Positions 44,451 to 55,135 of a stretch of DNA of 64,000 nucleotides are shown here, one piece after another. The stretch comes from Shinella kummerowiae (GTDB lineage: Bacteria > Pseudomonadota > Alphaproteobacteria > Rhizobiales > Rhizobiaceae), in NCBI RefSeq assembly GCF_009827055.1, contig NZ_WUMK01000001.1, positions 620,001-684,000 of the forward strand, written 5' to 3'. How positions within the stretch are numbered: position 1 is the stretch's first letter; the number at the start of each line of letters is the position of its first letter. The notes beneath the pieces were generated by a model. That model saw only the letters and a list, made by a program, of their open reading frames with translations, was not told the DNA's origin and ran no database searches. Position numbers and translations under genes: made by a program.

Positions 44451-45206
44451 ATGATCCACGGGACCTTTGGCCGCCGTACGGGCGCTGGCCTTTTCGCACT
44501 TTCGCTGGCACTCGCCGCCGCTGCGCCGCTGGCCGCCAAGGCTGAGGAGGCTGCCAAGCCCCGCGAGGCGACCATCATCGTCACCGGTGAAGGCACCGCC
44601 GAAGTCGCGCCCGACATGGCGCTGATCGACCTCGGTGTCGTCAAGGATGCCAAGACCGCCCGCGAGGCGCTCGACGCCAACAACAAGGCCATGGCCGAAA
44701 TCCTCGCCGCGCTGAAGGAAGCCGGCATCGAGGAGCGTGACCTTCAGACCTCCGGCTTCATGATCAACCCGCAGTACCAGTATCCGCAGAGCTCGACAGG
44801 CGAAAACCCGCCGCCGGTGCTGACCGGCTTCCAGGTCACCAACACCGTCACGCTGCGCGTGCGCGACCTGGCAAAGCTCGGCGAAATCATGGACAAGGCC
44901 GTGACGCTCGGCGCCAACCAGGGTGGCGGCATCCGCTTCACCAATGACAAGCCGGAAACGGCCGTCAGCGCCGCGCGCAAGAAGGCCGTGGAAAACGCCA
45001 TTGCAAAGGCGAAGGAACTGACTGAAGCCGCCGGCGTCGGCCTCGGCCGCGTGCTGGAAATTTCCGAAACCAGCTATCGCGCCGAACCGATGCCGATGAT
45101 GCGCGCCATGGCCAAGGATTTTGCCGAGGGCGGCGCCGTACCGCTCGCCACCGGCGAGAACAGCTACGCCGTCACCGTCAACGTGACGTTCGCGCTTGGC
45201 AAATAA
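44451..45206 (+). CDS. SIMPL domain (DUF541) periplasmic protein, BP26-like (251 aa)
   Basis: Start MIHGTFGRRTGAGLFALSLA with AGGAGA upstream, followed by a signal peptide ending AAPLAAKAEEA. The mature part is a full SIMPL/DUF541 domain: IIVTGEGTAEVAPDMALIDL, LDANNKAMAEILAALKEAGI, DLQTSGFMINPQY and an AVTVNVTFAL end. Brucella BP26/Omp28 is the best known relative, an immunogenic periplasmic protein that forms ring-like oligomers. Monocistronic with its own terminator. Confidence 0.92.
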   Translation: MIHGTFGRRTGAGLFALSLALAAAAPLAAKAEEAAKPREATIIVTGEGTAEVAPDMALIDLGVVKDAKTAREALDANNKAMAEILAALKEAGIEERDLQTSGFMINPQYQYPQSSTGENPPPVLTGFQVTNTVTLRVRDLAKLGEIMDKAVTLGANQGGGIRFTNDKPETAVSAARKKAVENAIAKAKELTEAAGVGLGRVLEISETSYRAEPMPMMRAMAKDFAEGGAVPLATGENSYAVTVNVTFALGK

Positions 45207-45230
45207 CGCCGGGTGATCGCGTTCAAACGA

Positions 45231-45256
45231 GGGGCCGGGAAACCGGCCCCTTTTTT
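45231..45256 (+). terminator. Rho-independent terminator of the SIMPL gene
   Basis: GGGGCCGG, GAAA loop, CCGGCCCC, then T6. Located 25 bp after the stop codon. Confidence 0.9.
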
Positions 45257-45557
45257 GTTGCGCCGGCCATGGTGTCACGCGGCAGCGCCCAGGTCGTCTC
45301 ATGTGTCCTGTACCGCGAGCGAACTGGGGGAAAATCCGCAAGGCGACATATGCGCGGGCGGAAGCGAAGTAGGATCTGCCCTGCAGGGTTCAAGCCCGGC
45401 GGCGTTTTTGGCGGCCGATGTCCCGATGTTCATCTGTCACGGTCTTGCCAGCCTGACCAGGCACGCCGCCCAGTATGTGCGTGCGACGCTAAACAACGGC
45501 ACATGCCGTTCCCGTAGCGGTCTTCGTCGAGACAAGACCAGCGCCACCGCAAAACGC
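45257..45557 (+). other. Intergenic, no feature recognised
   Basis: Several short frames are open on both strands but none has start context or protein-like composition. I see nothing supported here. Confidence 0.5.
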
Positions 45558-45585
45558 AAAAACCCTCCCGGCCGGGGCCGGAAGG
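45558..45585 (-). terminator. Rho-independent terminator of the exported protein gene
   Basis: On the minus strand CCCTTCCGGCC, CC loop, GGCCGGGAGGG, then TTTTTGCG. About 75 bp after the gene that ends at 45661. Confidence 0.8.
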
Positions 45586-45660
45586 GCAGCCGCTCGCCGG
45601 CCGGGGGTGACAGGACGAGCGGTTTGCGTCAGAGAGCACCGGTCGGGCCAGCGCCTCCGC

Positions 45661-46041
45661 TTAACGCCACATGGTCGGGCAACCGCGGTCGTTGACAAAA
45701 ACGATGCGGCTGAAGCCACCATGACGGTACCCGTCGACAACGACGCGACGCGGCGACATGTCGACGACACGGGCACGCCGGAGGCCGAAATCGCGTGCCT
45801 TGGCCACCGCAAGATCCGGCGAGCAGCGGCCGCGACGACCCATCTCATGGCGGCGCTCGTGGCGGCGATCCCAGCGGCCACGGCCCCAGCCATTGTCATG
45901 AATCTCAAGGAAACCGTTGCGATAGCCGACCGTTTCGATGGTCACGTCAAGGCCGGCGGCAGAGGCGGTCGGCACTGTGGCGGTCAGCGCGCCAAGACCG
46001 AGAACCGCAGCAAGAATGGATTGTTTGAGAAAGCTGGCCAT
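45661..46041 (-). CDS. Small exported Arg/Gly-rich protein (126 aa)
   Basis: Start MASFLKQSILAAVLGLGALT after AGGAGA. The signal peptide ends TASAAG. The mature protein has a GRGRWDRRHERRHEMGRRGR basic stretch and a C-terminal module CSPDLAVAKARDFGLRRARV...RGCPTMWR with two Cys. I recall this module from many small rhizobial periplasmic proteins, without known function. Strong own terminator downstream. Confidence 0.8.
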   Translation of the reverse strand: MASFLKQSILAAVLGLGALTATVPTASAAGLDVTIETVGYRNGFLEIHDNGWGRGRWDRRHERRHEMGRRGRCSPDLAVAKARDFGLRRARVVDMSPRRVVVDGYRHGGFSRIVFVNDRGCPTMWR

Positions 46042-46151
46042 CGAAGCATCTCCTGTACGTTTCGACCGAACCGTCGTGTTCGGCGTTGAGGAGACATTAG
46101 AAGGCAACGGGTGAATGCAGGCCGAAGCGGCCGTTCAGCCTGCATTCAACT

Positions 46152-46502
46152 TCATGAAGCGGTGAAGAAGGAGAAGCGGGTGATCGATCCCTCATCGAGT
46201 TCGAGCAGCAGGATCTTTTCCGCCGAATAGCTCTCGCCGCCGGCCTTCTTGCCATGCGCCGTCAGCCGGATCGCGACATTGCTGCCGAGGGCATCGCTCA
46301 TCACCAGGGCATCGTCGTAGGTTTCGTCGAAGGCCTCGAAATGCCGGGCAAGACGGGCGCGTAAAGCCTCGCGACCATTGTCCATGCCCTCGCCGATGCC
46401 GGAAATCGACACGTCCTCGTGCACCTTCGCGGCAAGGGCGGCAAAGTCACGGCTGTTCAGCGCCTCGATCACGGCATGGTTGATGCTTTCGGTGTTCGAC
46501 AT
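46152..46502 (-). CDS. SnoaL/NTF2-like protein (116 aa)
   Basis: Start MSNTESINHAVIEALNSRDF with GAGGAGAG upstream. Single NTF2-like cone: helix ALNSRDFAALAAKVHEDV, GMDNGREALRARLARHFEAF, and strands NVAIRLTAHGKK and AEKILLLELDEGSITRFSFF. Such proteins are isomerases or binders of small ligands; the ligand is unknown here. Preceded by an exact EcfG promoter, so probably a stress protein. Confidence 0.82.
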   Translation of the reverse strand: MSNTESINHAVIEALNSRDFAALAAKVHEDVSISGIGEGMDNGREALRARLARHFEAFDETYDDALVMSDALGSNVAIRLTAHGKKAGGESYSAEKILLLELDEGSITRFSFFTAS

Positions 46503-46532
46503 GGATCTCTCCTCTCGATGGATCGCCACAGG

Positions 46533-46558
46533 AACGTTCCACTGTGTGAACGTGTTCC
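46533..46558 (-). promoter_or_regulatory. EcfG/RpoE2-type promoter of the SnoaL gene
   Basis: On the minus strand GGAAC, 17 bases, CGTT: exact consensus, with the -10 31 bp before the start codon at 46502. It overlaps the GGAACGTTCC palindrome at 46531. Confidence 0.7.
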
Positions 46559-46559
46559 G

Positions 46560-46982
46560 TCAAGGGCCGAGATGCAGCACGATTTCCCGGCGGTGCGGCC
46601 GGTCGCGATGCTCGAAGAGATAGAGGCCCTGCCAGGTTCCGAGCGCAAGGCGACCGCCGACGACGGGAACGCCGATCGAAACCTGTGTCAGGGCCGCCTT
46701 GATATGGGCCGGCATGTCGTCCGGTCCTTCCATCGTGTGCACGATCCAGCGCATGGACGGGTCGTCGGAGGGCGGCACGAGGCGGCGGAAGAACTGGTCG
46801 AGATCGCGCCGCACGTCCGGATCGGCATTTTCCTGGATGAGCAGCGAACAGGATGTGTGGCGGACGAAAACCGTCAGCAGCCCCTCCTCCACGGCCGCAT
46901 CGCGCACGAAGGCCGCGACATCGCCGGTGAATTCGTAGAGCCCCTGCCCGCGCGTTTGAACCGTCAGGATTTTCTGCGCCAT
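46560..46982 (-). CDS. yjbQ: YjbQ/UPF0047 family protein (140 aa)
   Basis: Start MAQKILTVQTRGQGLYEFTG. Family motifs are complete: VFVRHTSCSLLIQENADPDV at about 40-59, VHTMEGPDDMPAHIKAALTQ and LALGTWQGLYLFEHRDRPHR. UPF0047 proteins have weak thiamine-phosphate synthase-like activity in vitro but no agreed role. Starts 13 bp after the 41-aa membrane protein gene, likely cotranscribed. Confidence 0.93.
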   Translation of the reverse strand: MAQKILTVQTRGQGLYEFTGDVAAFVRDAAVEEGLLTVFVRHTSCSLLIQENADPDVRRDLDQFFRRLVPPSDDPSMRWIVHTMEGPDDMPAHIKAALTQVSIGVPVVGGRLALGTWQGLYLFEHRDRPHRREIVLHLGP

Positions 46983-46995
46983 GGCGCCCGGCGCC

Positions 46996-47121
46996 TCAGC
47001 CGATCGCCCAGAACAGGGTGCCGATGACGATGATGAAAGCAAGGATCACGCCCATGAACCGGGCGAGGCCGACATTGGTATCCGTGGTGGTGCCGACGAT
47101 CGCGTAGTAGAGATCCATCAT
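46996..47121 (-). CDS. Small single-pass membrane protein (41 aa)
   Basis: MMDLYYAIVGTTTDTNVGLA, then a hydrophobic segment FMGVILAFIIVIGTLFWAIG to the end. AAGGA lies 8 bases before the first ATG. The C-terminal 20 residues form one clear membrane helix. It ends 13 bp before yjbQ on the same strand. No named family known to me. Easily missed because of its size. Confidence 0.6.
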   Translation of the reverse strand: MMDLYYAIVGTTTDTNVGLARFMGVILAFIIVIGTLFWAIG

Positions 47122-47175
47122 GGGCGCATCCTTTGCAAAACTGTCCAGCGCAGTGATAGCGCAGCCAGCCCCTGC

Positions 47176-47529
47176 TCACAACTCGAGGAAGGCCTGGAAG
47201 CCGCCGAAGATCATGCGCTTGCCGTCGAAGACATCCTTCCAGTCGTCGCCCTTGAGGCGTTCGTCCTCCATGACCTTGGCGACGATTTCATCACGCCGGG
47301 CACGCGATTCATAGGTGATCCAGGCGAAGATCACGATCTCGTCCTCCTTTGCCTGCACGGCGCGCGGGAACGAGGTGAGTTCGCCATAGGGCACGTCATC
47401 GCCGATGCACTCGACATAGTCGATCGCGCCATGCTTCTTCCAGACGGCACCCGCCGTGCGCGCCATCTCCTTGTAGGCTTCGACATTGGCCTTCGGCACG
47501 GCGAGCAAAAATCCATCGACATAGGTCAT
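47176..47529 (-). CDS. DUF1428 family protein (117 aa)
   Basis: Start MTYVDGFLLAVPKANVEAYK with GGAGGAG upstream. The whole protein matches DUF1428, a ferredoxin-like dimeric alpha-beta barrel: ARTAGAVWKKHGAIDYVECI, FPRAVQAKEDEIVIFAWITY and DGKRMIFGGFQAFLEL. Function unknown, E. coli YbaA is a member. Cytosolic. Confidence 0.92.
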   Translation of the reverse strand: MTYVDGFLLAVPKANVEAYKEMARTAGAVWKKHGAIDYVECIGDDVPYGELTSFPRAVQAKEDEIVIFAWITYESRARRDEIVAKVMEDERLKGDDWKDVFDGKRMIFGGFQAFLEL

Positions 47530-47658
47530 GATCGTCTCCTCCTTGTTTTGAACATGACAAGGACGTGGATCACGCCGCCGATCCGACAAGGGGGCAGATT
47601 TTTTTATCAGCATGGTCCGGAGCCCTGAAACCGGACATCGACCAGCCTCTCGCCCCCC

Positions 47659-49329
47659 TCACCGTCCCGCGCGAAACTTCTCCTTCAGCCGCGCAATGTC
47701 CGCCGCGCTCCAGTCCGTGACATCCGTCACCGCAATCCACGGATCGATATAGTGCTCACCGGCATAGACATGCCCCAAGCCCATCGGGGTCGTCGTCGCC
47801 ATGGCCATATCGAGTGTCAATTGCAGGAAGGTCACCACCGGATACCACTGGAAATCCGGCGAGACATCCGGTCCGCGTGGCACGTCCATCCAGGATGGCT
47901 GGCGGTAGAAGGAATAGGGGTCGTAAAAGACAATCGGGTCGCTGGCATATTGCAGGTAGACGATGCGCATCGGCCCCCAATGGTCGCCCGCCTCCGGCAG
48001 AACGTTGCGCTGGCTGGTGAAGCGCACATAGGAGCCGTCGCGGAAGCGCGGCAGCCAGGCTGGCGTGCCGGGATTGCGATCCGCCGTCATCTTGCGCCAG
48101 ATCCGGCTTGGAAACGGCGGGCCGGCCCAAAGCGCACCCTGATAGGGATCGCCGATCACCTCGAAGAGCTCCGCCGATTGCTCCGACGACAGCGCCCCGA
48201 GGCTGAGGCCGTAGAGATAGAGTTTGGGGCGGCTCTCCTTCGGCAGCGTCGTCCAATGGCCATAGACGGCGTGGAAGAGCGCGCGCGCCGCTTCGGCGCC
48301 GTAGTCCGGCTCGGCAAGCAGCGAGAGCCAGCTTGCGAGATAGGAATACTGGATGGCGACGCTGGCGATGTCGCCGTGGTGCAGGTACTCGACCGTATCG
48401 ATGCCCTCGGGATCGACCCAGCCGGTGCCGGTCGGCATGACGATCAGCAGAGTCGAGCGCTCGAAGCCGCCGACGCGGATCAGTTCGTCCAGCGCGATCC
48501 TCGCCCGGGCCTCCGGCGTCTCGGCGGCATTGAGGCCGGCATAGACCCGCAGCGGCTCGATGGCCGGCTTGCCGGTGAAGGCGGAAATCTCCGCCGCCGT
48601 CGGACCGCTCGCCACGAAGGACCGACCCATGCGGCCAAGCTCGTCCCAGCGTACCAGCGAGGCAGCACTTCCCGATTTCAGCGGCCCGGACGGTTCTGCC
48701 GTATCGGGCTCGATCACCTGGTCGAGCCGGCGGAAGGAGGAATCGGCCGTGTGCAGCACGAAACGCACAAGCAGGCCGTCAGCCAAGGTCCAGAACAGCG
48801 TGGCGGCAAGCGCCGTGCCGATGACGTAGGAGAGCCGCCGCGGGGCCGCGCGGCGCGACGTGCTGGCAAACAGCCGCACGAACAGCGCAAAGAGGCGCCC
48901 CAGGGCAAGAAAGACGAGGAACACCGCAAGCGCGATGAGGCCAACATAGAACGGATGCGCCGTCTCGATCGGCGGCAGGTGCATCAGCGTGCGGATGGAA
49001 TTCTGCCATTCGGCCGTGCGCCACAGGAAGACCAGCACGACAAGACCACAGGCGCCACCGGCTATCGCCTTCAGCCCCAGCCGCGCACGGTCCTTCGGCT
49101 CCGGCAGTTCCAGCCAGAACCACAGCGCGGACAGCAGCACGCCAAGGCCATAGCCGCACGCCATGGCGACCCCGGAGAGCAGGCCCTGCGTGACATAGGT
49201 GCGCGGCAACAGGCTCGGCGTCAGCGACGCGGCGAAAAGCAATGTACCGACAATCAAGCCCGCAGCGGAAAAACCCGCGAAACCCGCAATCCGCTTCAGC
49301 ATTCCCTTGAGCGCTCCCGCATTCGTCAT
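47659..49329 (-). CDS. Membrane alpha/beta-hydrolase, Abhydrolase_9 family (556 aa)
   Basis: The N-terminal 200 residues carry five or six hydrophobic helices (GFSAAGLIVGTLLFAASL, LLSGVAMACGYGLGVLLSAL, PFYVGLIALAVFLVFLALGR). The C-terminal half is a hydrolase domain with the nucleophile motif LYGLSLGALSSE at about 380, a QYASDPIVFYDPYSFY acid loop and GHVYAGEHYIDPW with the likely His. Domain of unknown substrate in actinobacteria and rhizobia, probably facing the periplasm. A long open frame on the opposite strand is a G+C artefact. Confidence 0.87.
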   Translation of the reverse strand: MTNAGALKGMLKRIAGFAGFSAAGLIVGTLLFAASLTPSLLPRTYVTQGLLSGVAMACGYGLGVLLSALWFWLELPEPKDRARLGLKAIAGGACGLVVLVFLWRTAEWQNSIRTLMHLPPIETAHPFYVGLIALAVFLVFLALGRLFALFVRLFASTSRRAAPRRLSYVIGTALAATLFWTLADGLLVRFVLHTADSSFRRLDQVIEPDTAEPSGPLKSGSAASLVRWDELGRMGRSFVASGPTAAEISAFTGKPAIEPLRVYAGLNAAETPEARARIALDELIRVGGFERSTLLIVMPTGTGWVDPEGIDTVEYLHHGDIASVAIQYSYLASWLSLLAEPDYGAEAARALFHAVYGHWTTLPKESRPKLYLYGLSLGALSSEQSAELFEVIGDPYQGALWAGPPFPSRIWRKMTADRNPGTPAWLPRFRDGSYVRFTSQRNVLPEAGDHWGPMRIVYLQYASDPIVFYDPYSFYRQPSWMDVPRGPDVSPDFQWYPVVTFLQLTLDMAMATTTPMGLGHVYAGEHYIDPWIAVTDVTDWSAADIARLKEKFRAGR

Positions 49330-49383
49330 TTCGCCGTCAGACTTGCATGGGGAGCATGCAGGCGCAAGGAACCACGGCGGCCG

Positions 49384-50775
49384 CTACACCAGCCAGTCGT
49401 CCAGGGCATAGGCGCGAATATAGTCGACCTTCAGCTCGGCGCCGTCGTTGAGCCCGGCATCGGGCGTGCCTGCCACCCCGCCGACCGCCAGGTTGACGAT
49501 CATGTACATCGGGTCGTGCATGTCGCTTGGGGTGTCGGCGCTGGCGACCGCAACGTCGTCGAAATACCAGACGATCTTCTCAGGCGTCCAGAGCACACCG
49601 TAAGTGTGGAAGCCGCCGGTATCGTCGACCGTGACGGCATCGGATATCGAGGTGCGCTCGCCGGTCTCGTTCGAATGCACGGTGACATGCACCGTGTTGG
49701 GGTCCTGGCCGCGCATTTCCACCACGTCGAGTTCCGGCGGCCAGGAGCCGTCCGCAGGCAGCAGCCAGAAGGCCGGCCAGGTTCCGCGCTCGTCGGGCAT
49801 GTCGGCGCGGATCTCGAAGTAGCCGTAGGTCTGGGAGAACGACGAATGGGTCGTCAGCATGCCGGACGTGTATTCGTAACCGTCGATGATCGGGCGGATA
49901 TCCTCGGGCGTCTTCTGTGCTGTGATCGTCAGGACGCCATCATCGATCGAGAAGGGATCGACCGACGAGGTCGGGCCGTAGGAGGGATTCACATACCACT
50001 GCTTTTCGCCGTTTTCGGTCAGGGTCGCGCCCTTTTCCGGCGCCCACCAATGGCGGGCATCCCAGGTGCCGCCGTCGTCCGAAAGGCTCAGCCCATTGAA
50101 ATTGTCCACGAAGGTCAGCGCCAGCGCCGACCGGTCGAGCGCGAGGCGAAACTGATCGGCCCGGAAATCGGCGATCGTCGTGTCGGCGAAGACAAAGCTC
50201 TCACCACCACCGAGCGCAAGACGCACGTCGTCTCCCTCCTGGCGCATGGCGGACAGCACGCCGGCGAAAGAGGTAAGTCCGTAGCCATCGAGGCGCAACG
50301 TGTCGTCCGCGCCGAAGTCCGTGACAAGATCGCTGCCATCGCCCTTGCGGATGACGAAGATGTCAGCCCCGCCGCCACCGATCAGCACGTCGTTGCCCGC
50401 ACCGCCGCCGATCGTCTGGCTGCCGGACCCGCCGGTGACGATGTTGTCGAGATCGTTGCCGAATGCGTAGCGGCCATGGCCCGTGACGGTCAGGTTCTCG
50501 ATATGCGCCGGAAGCGTATAGCTCATCCAGGTGGAGATCGTGTCGATCCCCTCACCCGCGGTCTCGAACGCCCGATTGCGCGCCGAATAGAGGTAGTAGA
50601 TGTCGTCGCCGGTGCCGCCGGCCATCGTGACATCGACCGCGCCATCGCCCCACATCGAGTCGTTCCTGGCCGTGCCGTTAAGCCTGGGGCCTGAGCCAGT
50701 GGCGGAAAACCATGCCGAAGAGCCACCGCTGTAGTGAAGGGCGACGCCAAGGGCGTTCAGAATGCTTCCGGCCAT
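49384..50775 (-). CDS. Secreted RTX-type GH16 glycanase, ExsH/ExoK-like (463 aa)
   Basis: GGAGA precedes the ATG by 8 bases. No Sec signal peptide. The N-terminal 190 residues hold calcium-binding RTX-type repeats (DSMWGDGAVDVTMAGGTGDD; VTGGSGSQTIGGGAGNDVLI). The C-terminal 250 form a GH16 domain with active-site ELDVVEMRG (E-x-D-x-x-E) and YGYFEIRADMPDERGTWPAF. RTX repeats point to type I secretion, as for rhizobial ExsH and PlyA/PlyB, which cut beta-glycan exopolysaccharides. Here the RTX part precedes the catalytic part. Confidence 0.88.
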   Translation of the reverse strand: MAGSILNALGVALHYSGGSSAWFSATGSGPRLNGTARNDSMWGDGAVDVTMAGGTGDDIYYLYSARNRAFETAGEGIDTISTWMSYTLPAHIENLTVTGHGRYAFGNDLDNIVTGGSGSQTIGGGAGNDVLIGGGGADIFVIRKGDGSDLVTDFGADDTLRLDGYGLTSFAGVLSAMRQEGDDVRLALGGGESFVFADTTIADFRADQFRLALDRSALALTFVDNFNGLSLSDDGGTWDARHWWAPEKGATLTENGEKQWYVNPSYGPTSSVDPFSIDDGVLTITAQKTPEDIRPIIDGYEYTSGMLTTHSSFSQTYGYFEIRADMPDERGTWPAFWLLPADGSWPPELDVVEMRGQDPNTVHVTVHSNETGERTSISDAVTVDDTGGFHTYGVLWTPEKIVWYFDDVAVASADTPSDMHDPMYMIVNLAVGGVAGTPDAGLNDGAELKVDYIRAYALDDWLV

Positions 50776-51165
50776 CTATCCAGTCTCCGTTGCGCGCACG
50801 CTCCTCCCAGCGATGCGCTCGTCATCCATAGGGTGCGATCAGGCTAGCAGTGGCGGGCGAACGCGTCGAATCGGCCGGCGCCTCGGGCAGGCTGGTGGCG
50901 AGAGGGGACACCCACCGATCACACCCAAAATACCATCGGAAAAACAATATGTTGCGGAAGTTTTTTAGCCATCGGCGATTGCGGCGCGGGTGTCCCAAGG
51001 CGCGACACAAGCCGTCCCGCGTTAATCCAGCGTCACCCATTCCGGCACATTGAAACTGGGAAAAGCCGGTAGACTGGCCACGAGAGTTCTTGAGTTTCAG
51101 GGGATTAAACCAGAGCCTCAATTAGCGGGTTCTGGCGGAGGCCAAAATTGTTCGAGGCCCTGTGC
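50776..51165 (+). other. Intergenic between GH16 and rpoD, no gene
   Basis: 390 bp that must contain the promoter of the GH16 gene (minus strand). No convincing frame on either strand and no repeat seen. The rpoD terminator lies at its right edge. Confidence 0.5.
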
Positions 51166-51195
51166 AAAAACAAAAAGCCGGGCACGAGGCCCGGC
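51166..51195 (-). terminator. Rho-independent terminator of rpoD
   Basis: On the minus strand GCCGGGC, five-base loop, GCCCGGC, then TTTTTGTTTTTG. 32 bp after the rpoD stop. Confidence 0.9.
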
Positions 51196-51226
51196 TTCAT
51201 TTTTGCGGATCCGCGATCCGACAGCC

Positions 51227-53281
<2,055 letters not shown>

Positions 53282-53703
53282 TTATTTCGTCGCTTTCCTG
53301 AGCATCCAGTTTTCAAGCGGTTAGGGTTTCCGCAGCCGATCGCCCTTCGGCATGCGTAATCGCTTTTCAGCGCCCCTGACCTAACGGATTGACAATTAAA
53401 TCCTGATTAACCACATCCCGGCCCGCGGGACTATGGATATGTTGCCGAGGCAACACAATTGACATGACTTCCCGATCTGCCGTACCCATTCCTTGCTCGC
53501 CAACAATGGTGATTCCCAGAATTTTCGGTTCCGTCAAGCTTTTCCGGCAAAAAAGCCGCAAAAGGTTACGATTCGGGTTCGCGAGCGGACAAGTCGGCGG
53601 ATCCGGGTGATTGAGCCTTCATGTAGGCGCAAATCCCGGAAAGACAAGAGCCGCCGTCTTTGCCCGCCAATCCTGCACGCACACCGATTCGCACGCCAGA
53701 GTT
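53282..53703 (-). other. rpoD upstream region, no gene
   Basis: 422 bp. It must hold the rpoD promoter. Two small palindromes are visible, TCCCG-GCCCG-CGGGA (53416-53430) and TGTTGCC-GA-GGCAACA (53440-53455). The short frames here look non-coding. No exact -35/-10 pair could be fixed. Confidence 0.5.
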
Positions 53704-54051
53704 TCAGAACGAGCGTCCATCCACCTTGGTGATGGTCAGTGTCTCAAGATCGATCGCCGGAATACAGCGCAGATTGATCGCCGCCATGCTGTTTCCCTTC
53801 GGATCCTTGCCCTCGCCGTAGGGCGCGATACCGCACTTGGCGCAGAAATGATGTTCGATGACATGGCGGTTGAAGGTGTAGGTCGAGACGCTCTCCGCAG
53901 GCGTCGTCAACGTGAACTGATCCGCAGGCACGAAGGCAAGCAGCCCACCGCGCCGGCGGCACAGGGAACAGTTGCAGTCGAGCCCCGTGTCGAACTCGCC
54001 GTCCACTTCAAACGCGATATTGCCGCAATGGCAGCTGCCTTCGTATTTCAT
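53704..54051 (-). CDS. GFA/CENP-V family zinc protein (115 aa)
   Basis: Zinc ligands in the family order: GSCHCGNIAFEV, DCNCSLCRRRG and HFCAKCGIAPYG. Members resemble glutathione-dependent formaldehyde-activating enzyme but most have unknown substrates. The gene begins 13 bp after tdh, so it is probably the third gene of the kbl-tdh operon. Confidence 0.92.
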   Translation of the reverse strand: MKYEGSCHCGNIAFEVDGEFDTGLDCNCSLCRRRGGLLAFVPADQFTLTTPAESVSTYTFNRHVIEHHFCAKCGIAPYGEGKDPKGNSMAAINLRCIPAIDLETLTITKVDGRSF

Positions 54052-54064
54052 CGCAAAGCTCCTC

Positions 54065-55102
54065 TCAGTACCAATCCATCACGACCTTGCCGGAATTGCC
54101 CGAGCGCATCGCCTCGAAACCATCCCGGAATTCGTCGATCCTGATGCGGTGGGTGATGATCGGCGAGAGGTCGAGCCCGCCCTGCACGAAGGCGATCATC
54201 TTGTACCAGGTCTCGAACATCTCGCGGCCGTAGATGCCCTTCAGCGTCAGCATCTTGAAGATCACCTTGTTCCAGTCGATGCCGAAACCATCCGGCGCGA
54301 TGCCGAGAATGGCGATCTTGCCACCATTGTTCATCGTGTCGATCATCGAGCGGAAGGCCGGCGGCGCACCGGACATTTCAAGCCCGACGTCGAAGCCTTC
54401 CGTCATGCCGATCTCGGTCATCACTTCGGCCAGGTCCTGCTTCGACGCATCGACGACATAGTCGATGCCGACCTTGCGGGCGAGGTCTAGGCGAAGGGGA
54501 TTGATATCGGTGATGACGACTTTTCGCGCACCCGAACGCTTGGCGACCATCGCGCCCATGATGCCGATGGGGCCGGCGCCGGTGACGAGCACATCCTCGC
54601 CCACCAGATCGAAGGAGAGCGCGGTGTGCACGGCATTGCCGAACGGATCGAAGATCGCCGCCACCTCGTCCGGCACCTCGTCGGGGATCGGCACGACATT
54701 GTGCTCGGGAATGCAGACGAACTCGCCGAAGGAGCCCGGTCGGTTGACGCCAACACCTTTGGTGTAATGGCACAGATGCCCGCGGCCGGCCCGGCAATTG
54801 CGGCACTTGCCGCAGACGATGTGCCCCTCGCCCGAGACACGCTCGCCGACGTGATACTTGGTGACCGACGAACCGACCTCGGCGATCTCGCCGACGAACT
54901 CATGGCCGACGACCATCGGCACCGGAATGGTCTTCTGGGCCCAATGGTCCCAGTTCCAGATATGCACGTCCGTGCCACAGATTGCCGACTTCTTCACCCG
55001 GATGAGCACATCGTTCGGCCCGACCTCCGGCACCGGAACAGTCTCCATCCAGAGGCCGACTTCAGGTTTCGCTTTAACCAGCGCACGCATCATGTTCGAC
55101 AT
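54065..55102 (-). CDS. tdh: L-threonine 3-dehydrogenase
   Basis: 345 residues, standard length. Medium-chain zinc dehydrogenase: catalytic zinc site [16 protein letters not shown] and [14 protein letters not shown], structural zinc cysteines [15 protein letters not shown], and NAD loop [20 protein letters not shown]. The HIWNWD segment is specific for Tdh. It oxidises L-threonine with NAD to 2-amino-3-oxobutanoate, which Kbl (encoded just upstream) splits with CoA into glycine and acetyl-CoA. The 33-bp gap to kbl indicates one operon. Confidence 0.97.
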   Translation of the reverse strand: MSNMMRALVKAKPEVGLWMETVPVPEVGPNDVLIRVKKSAICGTDVHIWNWDHWAQKTIPVPMVVGHEFVGEIAEVGSSVTKYHVGERVSGEGHIVCGKCRNCRAGRGHLCHYTKGVGVNRPGSFGEFVCIPEHNVVPIPDEVPDEVAAIFDPFGNAVHTALSFDLVGEDVLVTGAGPIGIMGAMVAKRSGARKVVITDINPLRLDLARKVGIDYVVDASKQDLAEVMTEIGMTEGFDVGLEMSGAPPAFRSMIDTMNNGGKIAILGIAPDGFGIDWNKVIFKMLTLKGIYGREMFETWYKMIAFVQGGLDLSPIITHRIRIDEFRDGFEAMRSGNSGKVVMDWY

Positions 55103-55135
55103 GACGAAATCTCCACAAGGGATTCAGAAGACTCT

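Noticed and set aside
47752-50694. Very long open frame (980 codons) on the plus strand opposite the Abhydrolase_9 and GH16 genes
   Set aside because: Composition is Arg/Gly/Ala noise typical of the antisense third-position frame in high G+C DNA; the minus-strand genes have full domain motifs.
50822-51121. 99-codon minus-strand frame between GH16 and rpoD
   Set aside because: No start context and no protein-like composition.
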